64,000 nt of DNA. Source: Undaria pinnatifida. Its lineage: Eukaryota > Sar > Phaeophyceae > Laminariales > Alariaceae. The translations under genes were made by a program, and so were the position numbers. Positions 12,271 to 24,065 of the stretch are shown here, in pieces; position 1 is the stretch's first letter; each line of letters opens with the position of its first letter. The stretch spans positions 5,730,155-5,794,154 of the forward strand of contig JABAKD010000005.1 of the NCBI GenBank assembly GCA_012845835.1, written 5' to 3'. The notes below the pieces were generated by a model. The model was not told where the DNA came from and did no database searches. It was given only the letters and a program-made list of their open reading frames with translations.

Positions 12271-13059
12271 CATTGACCAGCAACAACAACATGTTACAGT
12301 CAGTAGCCAGCGCAATTCTTGCAACCACACAACAAAGCGTTCGAAACACTACTACCTTGAGAATCACACCTACATTTAGAAGTGCAAGTTTCATTTGAGG
12401 GGATAAATATACATGGAATTAGTGTGGCATATTTACTATTTGGTCCTGAAAGATGGATCGTGGATCGTGGACCAATACATACAGATCGATTCTTTGGAGC
12501 GGCGATGAAAAAGACTGACAAAACATTGTTTCTCGTACTGCGGTTTTTAAAAGCGACTCCGTTCGTTGTGTTTGTTTTTATGGTCTGGCCTGTTTTGTTG
12601 TGTTCTCGTACCCGGTACGCTAGCATCTCACTTGCTTTATACCTTGATTTATTGCTATTGTTTGGTTTACTCTGTCTCACAGTAGTCTGTGCCCACAAAA
12701 GAAGTTGTATCTCTCTAAGATGAAGAATCAGCACGGACACTGGGTGTAATGATGTCTTCGGGTGGGGAACGCCCCCGCTCGAAGATAACGAACGCTCGAA
12801 CAAAGGTATTTAACCGTGAAATCCGATATCGAAAAGCAACGACACAGCAATCGTACGGCAATAGGCCGAACGGTTCGAGGTGTGACCATGAAAAAAGTGT
12901 GGTGAGACGAAATAAGAGGCCAATTTGAAAATGATGCCAACTTGGAAATAATTTTTTCCCATATGTTTTTTTCGTTCAAGCTCTGCATATGCCAAGATCC
13001 AAGAATTGCTCGGGCGTATACCGCCCAAAATACCAAAACGTGCGTACTTCTCGCTTGTC
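12271..13059. other. Non-coding stretch bordering the inverted repeat
   Basis: An open frame at 12,382-12,723 is rich in hydrophobic codons but has no ATG before residue 43 and no family likeness. I treat it as chance. From about 12,730 the sequence carries eroded pieces of the inverted-repeat family (AAATGATGCCAA, GGCGTATACCGCCC). Confidence 0.4.
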
Positions 13060-14411
13060 TCGCTCCCAATTTCCCGTGTTTATTCGTTCAAGCACTGCAG
13101 ACGTCAAGGAAAACAATCGCAACTTGGCTAGTTACTTGCATAATAGGTCGCAAAAAAAAACTCGTCGATTGGACCAAAGCCTACTAATTAAGCTCGCAAC
13201 TATATTACGCGGTCGCAATTCGGCTGGCCATTTGCATCATGTACGTTATCTAGGGATTTTTTTGTTTTTTCATGAAAGAGTGTCCGTCTAGCAGTTTACT
13301 TCCTAAAGTTGTATCCGCGCCTTCGTTCCCGGCCGTAGGAAACCTTTCGCAGTTGTCGTAGTATATACGTGTACGAAAAACGCGTCATCGCTCACGCGTA
13401 TTTATTTCCTTTTGTAGGTTGTCCGTCATTATTGTACTTTCGTTATTGATGGCGCGTATCCTATTAATATGTTATCAGATATTATTTTCATGTGCGTATC
13501 CAACCCGATGTTATACACATTCTTCACAACTCCTCCTCCTGCAGACTATATTTGCGTAATAAGGTCGCGCAAAAAAAAACGGTTTTGAGCCTGTATCAGG
13601 TTGACGTGCAGACCAAGCACGCTGAAAATGAGAAACACTCCAACAGCACCAAACGCAATAATATAAAAAGACGAAGTAGAGTGATTTACTTCTGGTATAA
13701 TAACACGTGCTCAAGTCCTGCAGACGTCAAGCAAAACAAACGTTTGAGAGTATACCACCGCAGGATTCAAAACTTTGGCAACTACCTACCGTTTGGAAAT
13801 GATGCCAATTTTGGAAATTATCCAGAAGCTGCAGACGTCAAGATGCAACCGAAGTCTCAATATTGCCTCCTCAAAACGCAATATTTTGCAACTTCTCGCT
13901 TGTCTCGCTCAGCATCCATCCGAGTTCACGTCGAGGTGCCCAACGGGTAAGGGACGGCGAGGGGCGTTGGAGCCGCCCCACGAAGACTTTTACGTGTTTC
14001 ATTCGTTCGAGCCCTGACGACGTCAAGCAAAACAAACAAACGCTCAAGACCTGCAGACTTCAAGCAAAACAAACGCTCGAGATTATGCCACCGCAAAATT
14101 CAAAACATAAGCAATTACCGTTTGGAAATGATGCCAATTTTGGAAATCTTCCAGGCGCTGCAGACGTCAAGATACAACCGAAATCTCAAGAATTCTTCCT
14201 CGACATGCAATATTTTTGCAACTCCTCGATTGTCTCGCTCGGCATCCGTCCGCGTTCACGTCGAGGTGCGGAACGGACACGGCAGGGCGAGGGGCGTTGG
14301 AGCCGCCCCCCGAAGACGGCGCTCGAGCGAAGCTATTTGATCGAGAATTCCACTTCCGCGAGTCGCATACTGGGGCCGAGACGAAATAAAACTCTTGACC
14401 GAATCCCCCTA
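13060..14411 (+). repeat. Left arm of a large inverted repeat
   Basis: The arm pairs with 17,362-18,700 in reverse orientation. The inner part (about 13,720-14,400) is nearly identical in both arms, to the point that the same reading frames persist in both. The outer part (13,060-13,500) is clearly homologous but carries substitutions and indels. Inside the arm, a unit of about 300 bp occurs twice in tandem, starting near 13,743 and 14,060, each with CCGTTTGGAAATGATGCC, GCTGCAGACGTCAAG and GGCGAGGGGCGTTGGAGC. It could be one end of a fold-back element or a product of inverted duplication. No transposase was seen in arm or loop. Confidence 0.8.
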
Positions 14412-17361
14412 AAACGAATATTGCTGCATTATGTGCTAGAAGTTTCGCCCTTCGGCTACTGCTGCTACACCTGCTGTTTTGTGCTTGCCAATGTCGTCAA
14501 TTGGCGTTCATACTCGTCGTACATACTACTGCTGTTCTCACCGAGTACGTACGGGTTTCCTCGTACCTCAACCGTACGACGACGAGCTCGAAACAGAAGG
14601 GAGGTGACATGAAATGGCATGGACAATGGCCACATAGAAGCGAGCACAGCGGGATAGTTCGCTGCGAATCAACCGCATTCGTTCATGCCTAAAGCAGAGG
14701 CTGCCTGGAGTGTCAGCGGCCGTGCTAAAGCCAGGGCCAAAGGCCGAAGAGACGGCTCTACCTGCTTGTTTTTGTCTCGAAATTCTGTCACGTGAAAGTA
14801 TCATGATTTGGGAGTTATTTGGTCATCATGATTTGGGAGTTATTTGGTCACGAAACGTCTTGCCGTCGGTAATTTGTGTCACGAAGTTGTTGGATATCGT
14901 CGGTAAATTGTGTCACGTTTTAGGTGAACCCACACTAAAAAATTGAATTTCCAGCTGGCAAAACGAGCAGAAACAAAAGCAATAAAATGCCGAGCAAGAA
15001 ACCAAACGAACTACCAGGTAGTAAATAAGTACAGCAAAGAAACTAACGCTCGAGAGTATGCCACCGCAAAATTCCAAACATTATCGCGTACCGTTTGGAA
15101 ATGATGCCAATTTTGTAAATCATTCAGGCGTTGCAGCCATTAAGATTCAACAATTTTTCCAAAATTCCTCCTCGACACTCGCTCGTCTCGCTCGGCGCCC
15201 GTCCGCGTTCACGTCGATGTGCGGAACGGACACGGCAGGGCGAGGGGCGTTGGAGCCGCCCCCCGAAGGCGGCGCTCGAACCAAGCCATATTCGACCGAG
15301 AATTTCAGTTCCGCGAATCGCATACTTAGGCCGTGACAAAAAACTCCTGACCAAAGTCCATGACACCAAGGAATGACTCGATATTCAAGGAATGATTTTA
15401 TATATATTTATGTAAGATGTTATCTTCATTTTGTTTTGGCCTGCTGCTCTCCGGCGGTTTAGGGTTTCTTCTCGCACTTTCGGCCGCGGGTGAAATTAGC
15501 GCGCCATGGGTACATAATGAAGCATGTCTGGATCTCGGCGCTCTATTTGGCAAGAGATTGCGTTCCGCCTCCCTGAGACAGCAGGTCATTTGGATCACCC
15601 CAAATTGCTTAGGAGTGTCTACAATTATCGATAATTCAGGTTGAACACACCGACGTTAGTCAGGGATTTTTTTTCTGGTACGATTGCGACAGCGGCAAGC
15701 AGGTTTTGGGGGCATTGTGGACAGTGGAGCACCAGAGAGTATGAAATGTTGGTAAGACACGACAGTTGATCTTCTTGGTGGTGATTGATTGTTGAGGATC
15801 TGATGTTGTGTGTGAACGTTATTTAGATCTGAAGACGGTAGGGGTTTCTACATATCCTCTTTTGGATTCCTGGTATGGGAATTCGGGGATGAAGTTAAGA
15901 TCCCTTGTTTTCTTGTGTTTGGAGATAATAAAACAATTTCTTCTCCCCTTTCCTAGCACCTGAATGGTGCCGACCAGCCCCCCTCAGGCCAAGGGGGAAT
16001 ACTTTCTGGTCAGTAGACCTTGCCCAGCTTAGGCGTGTCTACAGTGTTTACTTTTCTAATGCGGGGTAACTATTAGTAGACGTGTCCGAGTGTAAGGACC
16101 GTTTTTACTTGAACTAGAACACATACGCCGGTGTTACATTTCCGGACAGAGCGGATACCAGCAGGAGGAGGCTGGGAGGTAAAGGCCGGGAGCAGCCGAG
16201 TGTTGGAACGAGCGCCGCAGGGAACGGCTTGCATCTGTCCGCACGGGAGACGGGGCTCACAGGGACATAGAGCGAGGAAAGCTTGGAAGATGGCTCCGAG
16301 GGCGGCGAGAGTGGCAGGCATCGCGAGCGCAGCATGCACGCGAGTCTTGACCAGGCTGAATTTGTTTTTCGGGCAGAGTGGAACCATGGGGAGGGTTCAA
16401 AAATATATAACTCCTTATTAGCGATAGACAAACTCAGGTAAATGCACGGTGCTGCTGGGGCCAGAACCGCGTACAGTTCTATTTCAGCGTTCGCTACGCG
16501 CCCAGGACGCCATCTGATTGTCTGCGTGGATCGGTTCTAGGTCTGCTGCTATTATCGTACACACATATCATACACACATACATTTCTGACCACCTGCATC
16601 AAGTAGGGGCGGGTTCAGGCGGGAACACTATCGATCTAGTTCTACTTTCTACGGGAATAGACAAGGAGTACATCAAGGTTTCGGTTCCCCTCAAACACAG
16701 TATCAAAGCGTTGAACACTGCCTCCAACTCATGGAAAATCCTACCACGTACGCCACACATACCGAAATTGTTGCCGCCCACCTATTAAATATTGTACAAC
16801 ATCCAAGAACGACTGGCATTGGCCGGTCAATCCTATCCATTACCACCAAATACAAACACATGTGACGTATCATATGATAACGAGCACTATTCCAGGTACG
16901 GTACTCATCAGCCCCTGAACACTAATAATTCGTTTGCGCGTACATCAGTACAATGTGCACCCACCGCTATCATCACACTCTTCCCGCTGAGTACTACCAC
17001 GCTTCCTTTGGAGTAATGCACTACTAGCTCATGCCACACGTTTCCTCTGAAAAGAGCAGTGGTGTTAATCTATGTGCGTACGCGCAACACCATTACAGGT
17101 GGGAAAAAATGTATACGTGTATTACCGGTGTCTCCCTTTTCGCCTTGCGACGCCACCAGGATTTCACGTTACCCGCATCCCGACGGGAACCTTGTATATA
17201 TATAAATATCACACAAACCTTCTACCAGCCGATTTACGTTTCCCTTTCCAAGCGGCAGTCTTCCGACCATGTAATTGTCTATACATCAAACAATATGTTC
17301 AGCTCCCAGCCTTACCTGTTGTTGTGGAGCAAATATATACATATCTGATCATTCTTTTTTT
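14412..17361. other. Loop of the inverted repeat
   Basis: About 2.95 kb separates the arms. It holds a 26-bp tandem duplication near 14,803-14,855 (ATCATGATTTGGGAGTTATT twice) and another diverged copy of the arm unit (15,030-15,345). No recognisable gene was found. A short ATG-started frame at 15,417-15,644 begins with a signal-peptide-like hydrophobic run but has no supporting feature. Confidence 0.5.
15030..15345 (+). repeat. Third, diverged copy of the arm unit
   Basis: It has the same orientation as the left-arm units and shares ATGCCACCGCAAAATTC, CCGTTTGGAAATGATGCC and GGCGAGGGGCGTTGGAGC with them. More indels than between the two arms suggest it is older than the arm duplication. Confidence 0.7.
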
Positions 17362-18700
17362 CGGGGATTCGACCAGGAGTTTTTTTTCGTCTCGGCCCCA
17401 GTATGCGACTCGCGGAAGTGGAATTCTCGATCAAATAGCTTCGCTCGAGCGCCGTCTTCGGGGGGCGGCTCCAACGCCCCTCGCCCTGCCGTGTCCGTTC
17501 CGCACCTCGACGTGAACGCGGACGGATGCCGAGCGAGACAATCGAGGAGTTGCAAAAATATTGCATGTCGAGGAAGAATTCTTGAGATTTCGGTTGTATC
17601 TTGACGTCTGCAGCGCCTGGAAGATTTCCAAAATTGGCATCATTTCCAAACGGTAATTGCTTATGTTTTGAATTTTGCGGTGGCATAATCTCGAGCGTTT
17701 GTTTTGCTTGAAGTCTGCAGGTCTTGAGCGTTTGTTTGTTTTGCTTGACGTCGTCAGGGCTCGAACGAATGAAACACGTAAAAGTCTTCGTGGGGCGGCT
17801 CCAACGCCCCTCGCCGTCCCTTACCCGTTGGGCACCTCGACGTGAACTCGGATGGATGCTGAGCGAGACAAGCGAGAAGTTGCAAAATATTGCGTTTTGA
17901 GGAGGCAATATTGAGACTTCGGTTGCATCTTGACGTCTGCAGCTTCTGGATAATTTCCAAAATTGGCATCATTTCCAAACGGTAGGTAGTTGCCAAAGTT
18001 TTGAATCCTGCGGTGGTATACTCTCAAACGTTTGTTTTGCTTGACGTCTGCAGGACTTGAGCACGTGTTATTATACCAGAAGTAAATCACTCTACTTCGT
18101 CTTTTTATATTATTGCGTTTGGTGCTGTTGGAGTGTTTCTCATTTTCAGCGTGCTTGGTCTGCACGTCAACCTGATACAGGCTCAAAACCGTTTTTTTTT
18201 GCGCGACCTTATTACGCAAATATAGTCTGCAGGAGGAGTTGTGAAGAATGTGTATAACTTCGGGTGGGTACGCACTTGAAAACGTAATATCTGATAACAT
18301 ATCAATAGGATACGCGCCATCAACAACGTACAACAACGATGGACAACCTAAAAATATATATAAACAAATAACGCGTGAGCGATGACGTGCTTTTCGTACA
18401 CGTATATACTACGACATCTGCGAAAGGTTCCCTACGGCCTGGAACGAAGGCGGGGATACAACTTTAGGAAGTAAACTGCTAGACGGACCCGCTTCATAAA
18501 TAAACAAAAACAACTAGATAGCGTACATGATGCAAATGACCAGCCGAATTGCGACCGCGTAAATAATTGCGAGCTTAATTAGTAGGCTTTGACCCAACAG
18601 GCCAAGGTTTTGCGCGACCTGTTGGTGCAAGTAACTGGCCAAATTGCGGTTGTTTTCCTTGACGTCTGCAGGGCTTGAACGAATAAAACACGGGAAATTG
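17362..18700 (-). repeat. Right arm of the large inverted repeat
   Basis: Reverse-complement partner of 13,060-14,411 (see there). The inner boundary is near 17,362-17,380, where both arms share CATACTGGGGCCGAGACGAA, and homology then fades. The outer end near 18,690 corresponds to the AATTTCCCGTGTTTATTCG stretch in the left arm. Confidence 0.8.
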
Positions 18701-18784
18701 CGAGTAGTTGTGAAGAATGTGATGCAACAAGATTAGAAAGGCTGCAAGACGAACATTGTACGTCCAGAAGAACGCGTGCTATGC

Positions 18785-19200
18785 CAGTAGTAGATCGCTC
18801 TACTTCGTCTTTTTATATAATTGCGTTTTGCGCTGTTGAAATGTTTCTAATTTTGAGCGTGCTTGGTCTGCATGTCAACCTGATATAGGCTCAAAACCGT
18901 TTTTTTGCGCGACCTGATTACGCCAATAACGCCTGCAGGAGGAGTATGCGATTCTCGGAAGTGGAATTCTCGTTCAAATAGCTTCGTCGAGCGCCGTCCT
19001 CGAGAAGCGGCTCCTACGCCTCTCGCCCTGCCGTATCCGACCGCACATCGACGTGAACGCGGATAGACGCTGAGCGAGACAAGCGAGAAGTGCGCTTTTT
19101 TTCGTATTTTGGGCGGTATACGCCCGAGCTATTCTTGGATCTTGGCATACATATGTAGAGCTTGAACGCATAAATAAGGGACAACATTTCCAAATTGGCT
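18785..19200 (-). repeat. Outer eroded copies of the inverted-repeat sub-units
   Basis: 18,785-18,930 repeats the block described at 11,285-11,430 in reverse orientation. 18,950-19,200 repeats part of the roughly 300-bp arm unit in reverse (GGAAGTGGAATTCTCG, GAGCGAGACAAGCGAGAAG). With the copies at 11.3 and 12.7-13.0 kb on the other side they give a rough mirror order. Confidence 0.6.
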
Positions 19201-19299
19201 TTATTTCCACATTCGCATCTAAATTTCTTCCCGGCGATGCTTTTTTCATGGCAGCCTCCAAGCGCTTGCCCTATCGTATCTTACTACTGCTGTGTATCG

Positions 19300-19760
19300 T
19301 TTCCTCTCGGCTCAGTGGGCATAGTGCTATATAACCAACGAAGGATGTGTCGTGAGTACGATTCTCACCCAGATCATATTTGGTGTTCAGGAGCGTGCGC
19401 GCTGGTTGTTAGTGTTCCTGAGTACTACTAGCTGTAGTACGTGGAGGGGGGATAGCTCCGGAGATCGCTCTTACGAAGTCCGTGAGAATTAAATAACGAA
19501 CTCGAAAACGTATTTGGTTGGTTTTTGCATAACCCACTCACTGTGAGTGTTTCTGAGTCAAGTGACAGTGGGTAGTGCTATGTGTCGTGAGTTCGATTCT
19601 CACCGACTCCATATTGTATTTTTCAAGCGTGCGCGCTGACGACATTATAAATGTTTTTTTTGGTAGTTTAGCATATATATGTAGTAGCACTATCCACTGA
19701 GCTCCTGGTTCAAGTGATTAAGAGTAGTTCAGTGGGCAGTGCTGTAGCATTTCTCGGTCA
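19300..19760 (+). repeat. SINE-like tRNA-head cluster
   Basis: Three tRNA-like heads occur on the plus strand. CTCAGTGGGCATAGTGCTA is followed by GTGAGTACGATTCTCACC near 19,311-19,365. AGTGGGTAGTGCTA is followed by GTGAGTTCGATTCTCACC near 19,566-19,605. A partial GTTCAGTGGGCAGTGCT lies near 19,727. Box A and box B are recognisable but full cloverleaves are not. Confidence 0.45.
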
Positions 19761-20149
19761 AATAACTTTGTTTAAAGGCCGCCGTCCAAGGGAGAAGCGC
19801 GCAAAAAAAATGTATTTTGAACGGTACTCTCCAGTTACTCTTCGGATCTTGATGTATGGAGAGGTTGATAAAAAAAAACTTGGCAAGACATTATTTCTAA
19901 ATTGGCGTCATATTTTGTCTCAAAACAAATAATAATATTACTGTGAAAAAATCCCCATGGTACTGCGGTAGGGATCATAGTAGTAGTGCATTTGTTTTAT
20001 TGAATTTAGGTAAGACACGTACATACATGAATGGATATAAACGTGGCAAGCGCACGCATGACTAAACGAGGAGGAGGTAGTAGTGATTACGATTACTGCG
20101 CCAGGAAAAGCCACACAGCAGCATTGCGAGTGGCTGGGTCCCCGGGGCC

Positions 20150-20273
20150 TCGAGGGTTGTATTATACAAGTTCCTCCTTTTGCTAAGCTGCGCCACGCAA
20201 AGGTGGTAACCTCGAGGGTTGTATTACATAAGTTCCTCCTGTTGTTAAGCTGCGCCACGCGAAGGTGGTAGTA
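20150..20273 (+). repeat. 62-bp tandem duplication
   Basis: TCGAGGGTTGTATTA-A--AAGTTCCTCC ... GCTGCGCCACGC(A/G)AAGGTGGTA occurs twice with a 62-bp period and only a few differences, so the duplication is recent. Confidence 0.8.
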
Positions 20274-20749
20274 AGTCGACAGTATCCACGGAAGAAACCA
20301 GTGGTGGCATGAATTCGTCCCTGTATCGCATTGTTTGGTGTTTTTTCCCCGAGAAGACTCTTTGGATAAATGTGTGTGGATGGCGTTATTTGTTGTTGCT
20401 GTGGTCCCTGACTCCGTTGCTGTGATCGTTTGCCGGTCAAGTGCAAGCGGTCGTGTTGGTACGTAACTGACAAATACGGTTGTGCTGCTTCGTACTTGAC
20501 GTGCTCCTTGCTGCTGATTGCGGATTGATCATTTCTTCTAGTGTTTTTTTTTTTTGCACGCTTCTACGTCCAGCTTCTGGACATATAAGCCTTGGTCACA
20601 GGTAGGTGTCGTCCTTCCCTTCCCCCCCCGCGGTTATTGCCCTCATTGTTTTTGGCGCATAGGGTTCGGCAATCCCACTGCTCGTCGATTTTTCATCGCG
20701 TGTTGCTAACTCACGCTCTCGCGCTTTTCGAAAGTCAATTTGTACAAAA

Positions 20750-20915
20750 GACGAAAAATTATAGGAGTACGCACTCGGGGGGATTCGAACTCACGAAGCT
20801 GACCTATAACACCAGGCTCGAGGATGTAACCTGATACGCCACCGGGGCAGTGAGTGATATAGAGCCGGTCACCCCGGTGGTCTAGTGGGGTTACACTCGA
20901 AACTACTACTACTAA
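20750..20915. repeat. Pair of tRNA-like heads facing opposite ways
   Basis: On the minus strand, 20,851-20,776 reads CCCCGGTGGCGTATCAGGTT and then GTGAGTTCGAATCCCCC, i.e. box A and box B with a longer middle. On the plus strand, 20,870-20,915 starts CACCCCGGTGGTCTAGTGGG, another box A. This is probably SINE-derived; a class II tRNA pseudogene is an alternative. Confidence 0.4.
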
Positions 20916-20961
20916 CACTAGCGTTGGTCCTTGAGTTAAATATCCACCGTTGTGAGCTTCG

Positions 20962-21021
20962 TTGGCTCTATTTATTTGCATAAATAAATATTTGGCTCTA
21001 TTTATTTGCATAAATAAATAG
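20962..21021 (+). repeat. 30-bp tandem duplication
   Basis: TTGGCTCTATTTATTTGCAT plus AAATAAATAT is present twice without visible change. Each unit contains a small ATTTATTTGCATAAATAAAT palindrome. Confidence 0.85.
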
Positions 21022-21655
21022 GAAAAAAAGATCAACTAACTGCTGAAATCGCCTAGCAGTGTGGGTAGGTACAAATTGACGCTAATCGATGACGGGAGAA
21101 AATGCTGAAGTCTTCGCGCGATAAAAATTAGGGCAGGTAACGTAGTGGGGAGGGGGGAGGGGGGTCCGCTGTATGACCCCGGATCTAAGTTATACCACTG
21201 GGAGGGTGAGAGTAATGCAAGCATCACAATAAATGGGATGGGAAAAAGAAAAGAAGTGAAGTGTATTACTACTACTGCTGATTTAATACGATACCCAAGC
21301 AAGTTGCACCGATGGACTCGATCTGGACTGACTGCTGTATTATGCAATTGGTCCATGTACAACTTCTCTAATCACGCGAAGCGGACATGGCCAGTCATCT
21401 CACTGGCCCCGGATGTTTGATTGGGTAAAAAGATAATAAGAAACGCACTCGACACGTTTCGTCGCTAGACTAAAGGGTCAGTCAGCGTGTGCTCGAATTT
21501 ATCCAATCGAAATCTGATCAATGAAGCTCGGAATCGGATTCACTTCAAAAACGGTAGCTATTAATAGTAGTACATTGTTATGATTGTTAGTCCATATCGA
21601 ACTCTTGGCATTACCTTGCATACTGCACGCGCATGCTATGATTGTGTGGTGACCT
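21022..21655. other. Non-coding stretch
   Basis: No gene or clear repeat was seen. A short open frame at 21,145-21,420 has no family features. Confidence 0.4.
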
Positions 21656-21790
21656 TTTTTACTCTACCAAGTATTGAATCGAACAATTTGAAGTGTTGCC
21701 CTGCCCTACCCGAAGCATGGGTGCCGGCGTATGCCGGCACCCATGCGGAGCTCTTGTAGACATGTCAAAATAATGCTCCCCCATGGTGCT
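21656..21790 (-). repeat. Hairpin MITE, second copy
   Basis: Reverse-orientation partner of 9,160-9,293, with the palindrome at 21,715-21,746 (GCATGGGTGCCGGC ... GCCGGCACCCATGC). Its arms are perfectly complementary, slightly better than in the first copy. Confidence 0.65.
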
Positions 21791-22591
21791 AATGTGTGTG
21801 CGCGTCCCGCGTTCCACCTCTTGTACCGTTGTCGTACAGGTACACGCTGCTAAGATATAGAAGAAATACTGCTAACCAACAGCTCTTGTGCTGCTCGATG
21901 ACGTACCTGGTACCAGATACATACTAATAATGATATTGTGACGAGCAAAGACCCCACTTACTTGGCGGTACTGTCGGTTTTACGGCCTTGGCGTGACAAA
22001 ATGATTCCGCATCTCTCACCCAATACGGGTATAAACAGAGCCGCGGCGAGCATGAGCTCTCTTGGGCGAAGCTCCCCTTATATGGTACCTGGTGCCTGGT
22101 ATATCGTATGTATGGTCTGGACGTTGTCGTATGTATGGTCTTGACGCCGATGGGTAAAAAGAGCGGTAAACAACTTCAGTAACACGTTAAAACCCCCCAG
22201 AGGTGTAGAATCCTGTGTTGTGACCACGAACTACATTGAGACGATGAGATAATGCGAGAAGAACGAAAACATCAGCAACTATAACAACAACCAGCATAAC
22301 TTGCTTGTGAAAACAATTACGAGCGTACGTGTATCCAAATACACCGAATTCACCGTACGCTTTCGTTTCCGAAACTGTTTGTGAAACAGAACGAGTCGCT
22401 CCTGTTCCACAGGTCCTTACACTGCCGTTCCAACATATCCTTTACTCCAGCAGCCCGGGATAATCGGTTGGTCGATGCTGTGATCGTCAAAATAGAAAAC
22501 GGGTGACCAATAACGACTCAAGCTTTTAGCGGAGACCGTTCTAACACGTCGACTCGCCGGAGGAATCGAGCCATCCGGGAATTTCTTGTTT

Positions 22592-22680
22592 TATATAAAT
22601 ATTTCAAGGACGTCAGCCGTGAGTTCGACGAATTTCGGGTCAATACTCATCTTTGCAAGCTGCGTTGTTGGTACTTGTGA
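22592..22680 (+). repeat. Short dispersed element, GACGTCAGC...GCAAGCTGCG
   Basis: The segment with GACGTCAGCCGTGAGTTCGAC and CTCATCTTTGCAAGCTGCG also occurs near 42,592-42,655. Related forms occur at 41,083-41,145 and, inverted, at 63,750-63,810. It is a small non-autonomous element or the end of a larger one. Confidence 0.55.
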
Positions 22681-22786
22681 TATACTATGTGGGTGAGTTT
22701 TTTTATAATGGGAGGGGTCGTATTGTTTTGATAAAAAGACACACATATATAGACGATACGAGTATATACATATTTTATAAAAATAT

Positions 22787-23398
22787 TTGTTGTAGCCCCG
22801 ATTAACTTTCGTGCTCAAACATTTTTCTTAAATTATGGAGGAAGTCGTTCCGTGCATTTCATTATATGAATTCCGACTTTCCCCAACGCCTTTACAGGTG
22901 AGCTACAATTTTGTGGCCTGCGGGTACTCTACCCAGAAATGACCAAAGACAATCGGCTATGACGCGACACGCACCTTTGATCATTATGTACTAGCGCAAG
23001 AGAGCGTCCATCAGTAGGAGTCCGGGGGTCTGGCGTTTGGATCCACTCTTTAGTTTGTGTATTTATTTCCTGGTAGTGTGTGAGATGGGCGTTTGTTGTA
23101 GCCCCGATTAACTTTCGTGCTCAAACGTTTTTCTTAAATTATGGAGGAAGTCGTTCCGTGCATTTCATTATATGAATTCCGACTTTCCCCAACGCCTTTA
23201 CAGGTGAGCTACAATTTTGTGGCCTGCGGGTACTCTACCCAGAAATGACCAAAGACAATCGGCTATGACGCGACACGCACCTTTGATCATTATGTACTAG
23301 CGCAAGAGAGCGTCCATCAGTAGGAGTCCGGGGGTCTGGCGTTTGGATCCACTCTTTAGTTTGTGTATTTATTTCCTGGTAGTGTGTGAGATGGGCGT
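22787..23398 (+). repeat. 306-bp tandem duplication, almost exact
   Basis: The unit beginning TGTAGCCCCGATTAACTTTC (22,791 and again 23,097) runs to GTGTGTGAGATGGGCGTT. I see only single-base differences between copies (for example CAAACATT against CAAACGTT). No ORF spans it. The identity points to a recent local duplication or an assembly artefact. Confidence 0.9.
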
Positions 23399-24060
23399 TC
23401 GAATAGCTTTAAGATCAAGCGCACTCGTCGGTCTTCATTTGACCGAGTGTGAGTGTGTCTTTTTATTACATCAAGAAATATAAATCAATTCGCAACGGTA
23501 GCGATCGACGTCCACCGCATGTTCTCCATCATTACTCGACAGAGCACTAACAACCCGAGCATCAGGCCTGGGCTGGACCTCCGCTGGCCTGCCACATATA
23601 CAAGGAGTACACAGGAACTTGCGTACAAACCCGGTAGACCCACGCCCACTCCAAAAGTTAACTCACACTAGATCAATTTTTTTTTTATGCATACTGAATT
23701 CCACATATATATATGTCTGTTTTTGTCCCCCTCAATGAGGTTACACAGTTTATAGGTGCAGAACAAGGCTGTACGTCCAAGTCCTGTTGATCCTGGCATT
23801 AGCAGGGGAGTCACCGATCTGTATCCCACGAGGGCATACACACCCCGTAACACGCGCGATCGAAGTATCACACGCAGCTTGCAAAGTTGATATATATATG
23901 ATCAAAATCCTTTTTGGTTTATCTCACAGCTGAAGTGAATTTTCATTTTTTCAATATATTTTCCTCCGCAATGTCGGTGGCTTTCCTACATGAAGCATTG
24001 TATATTTGATTTACCAACAACCAGTGTTGTTTAAAAACGTACTATTACTAGTAGATGGGG
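23399..24060. other. Non-coding stretch
   Basis: No gene is recognised. The part at about 23,850-23,880 (CGATCGAAGTATCACACGCA, CTTGCAAAGTTGA) resembles the sequence near 1,590-1,620 and the end of the GCAAGCTGCG element. Confidence 0.4.
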
Positions 24061-24065
24061 CGTTG

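Noticed and set aside
12382-12723. 113-codon frame with two hydrophobic stretches
   Set aside because: It begins at GTG, the first ATG is at codon 43, the opposite strand is equally open, and it matches no family.
13863-14612. 249-codon open frame inside the inverted repeat, also present in the other arm
   Set aside because: It runs through two tandem repeat units and into unrelated sequence, has no motif, and is open in both arms only because the inner arms are nearly identical.
16131-16421. Open frames on both strands in the inverted-repeat loop
   Set aside because: Both strands are open over the same GC-rich 290 bp, with no motif and no splice evidence.
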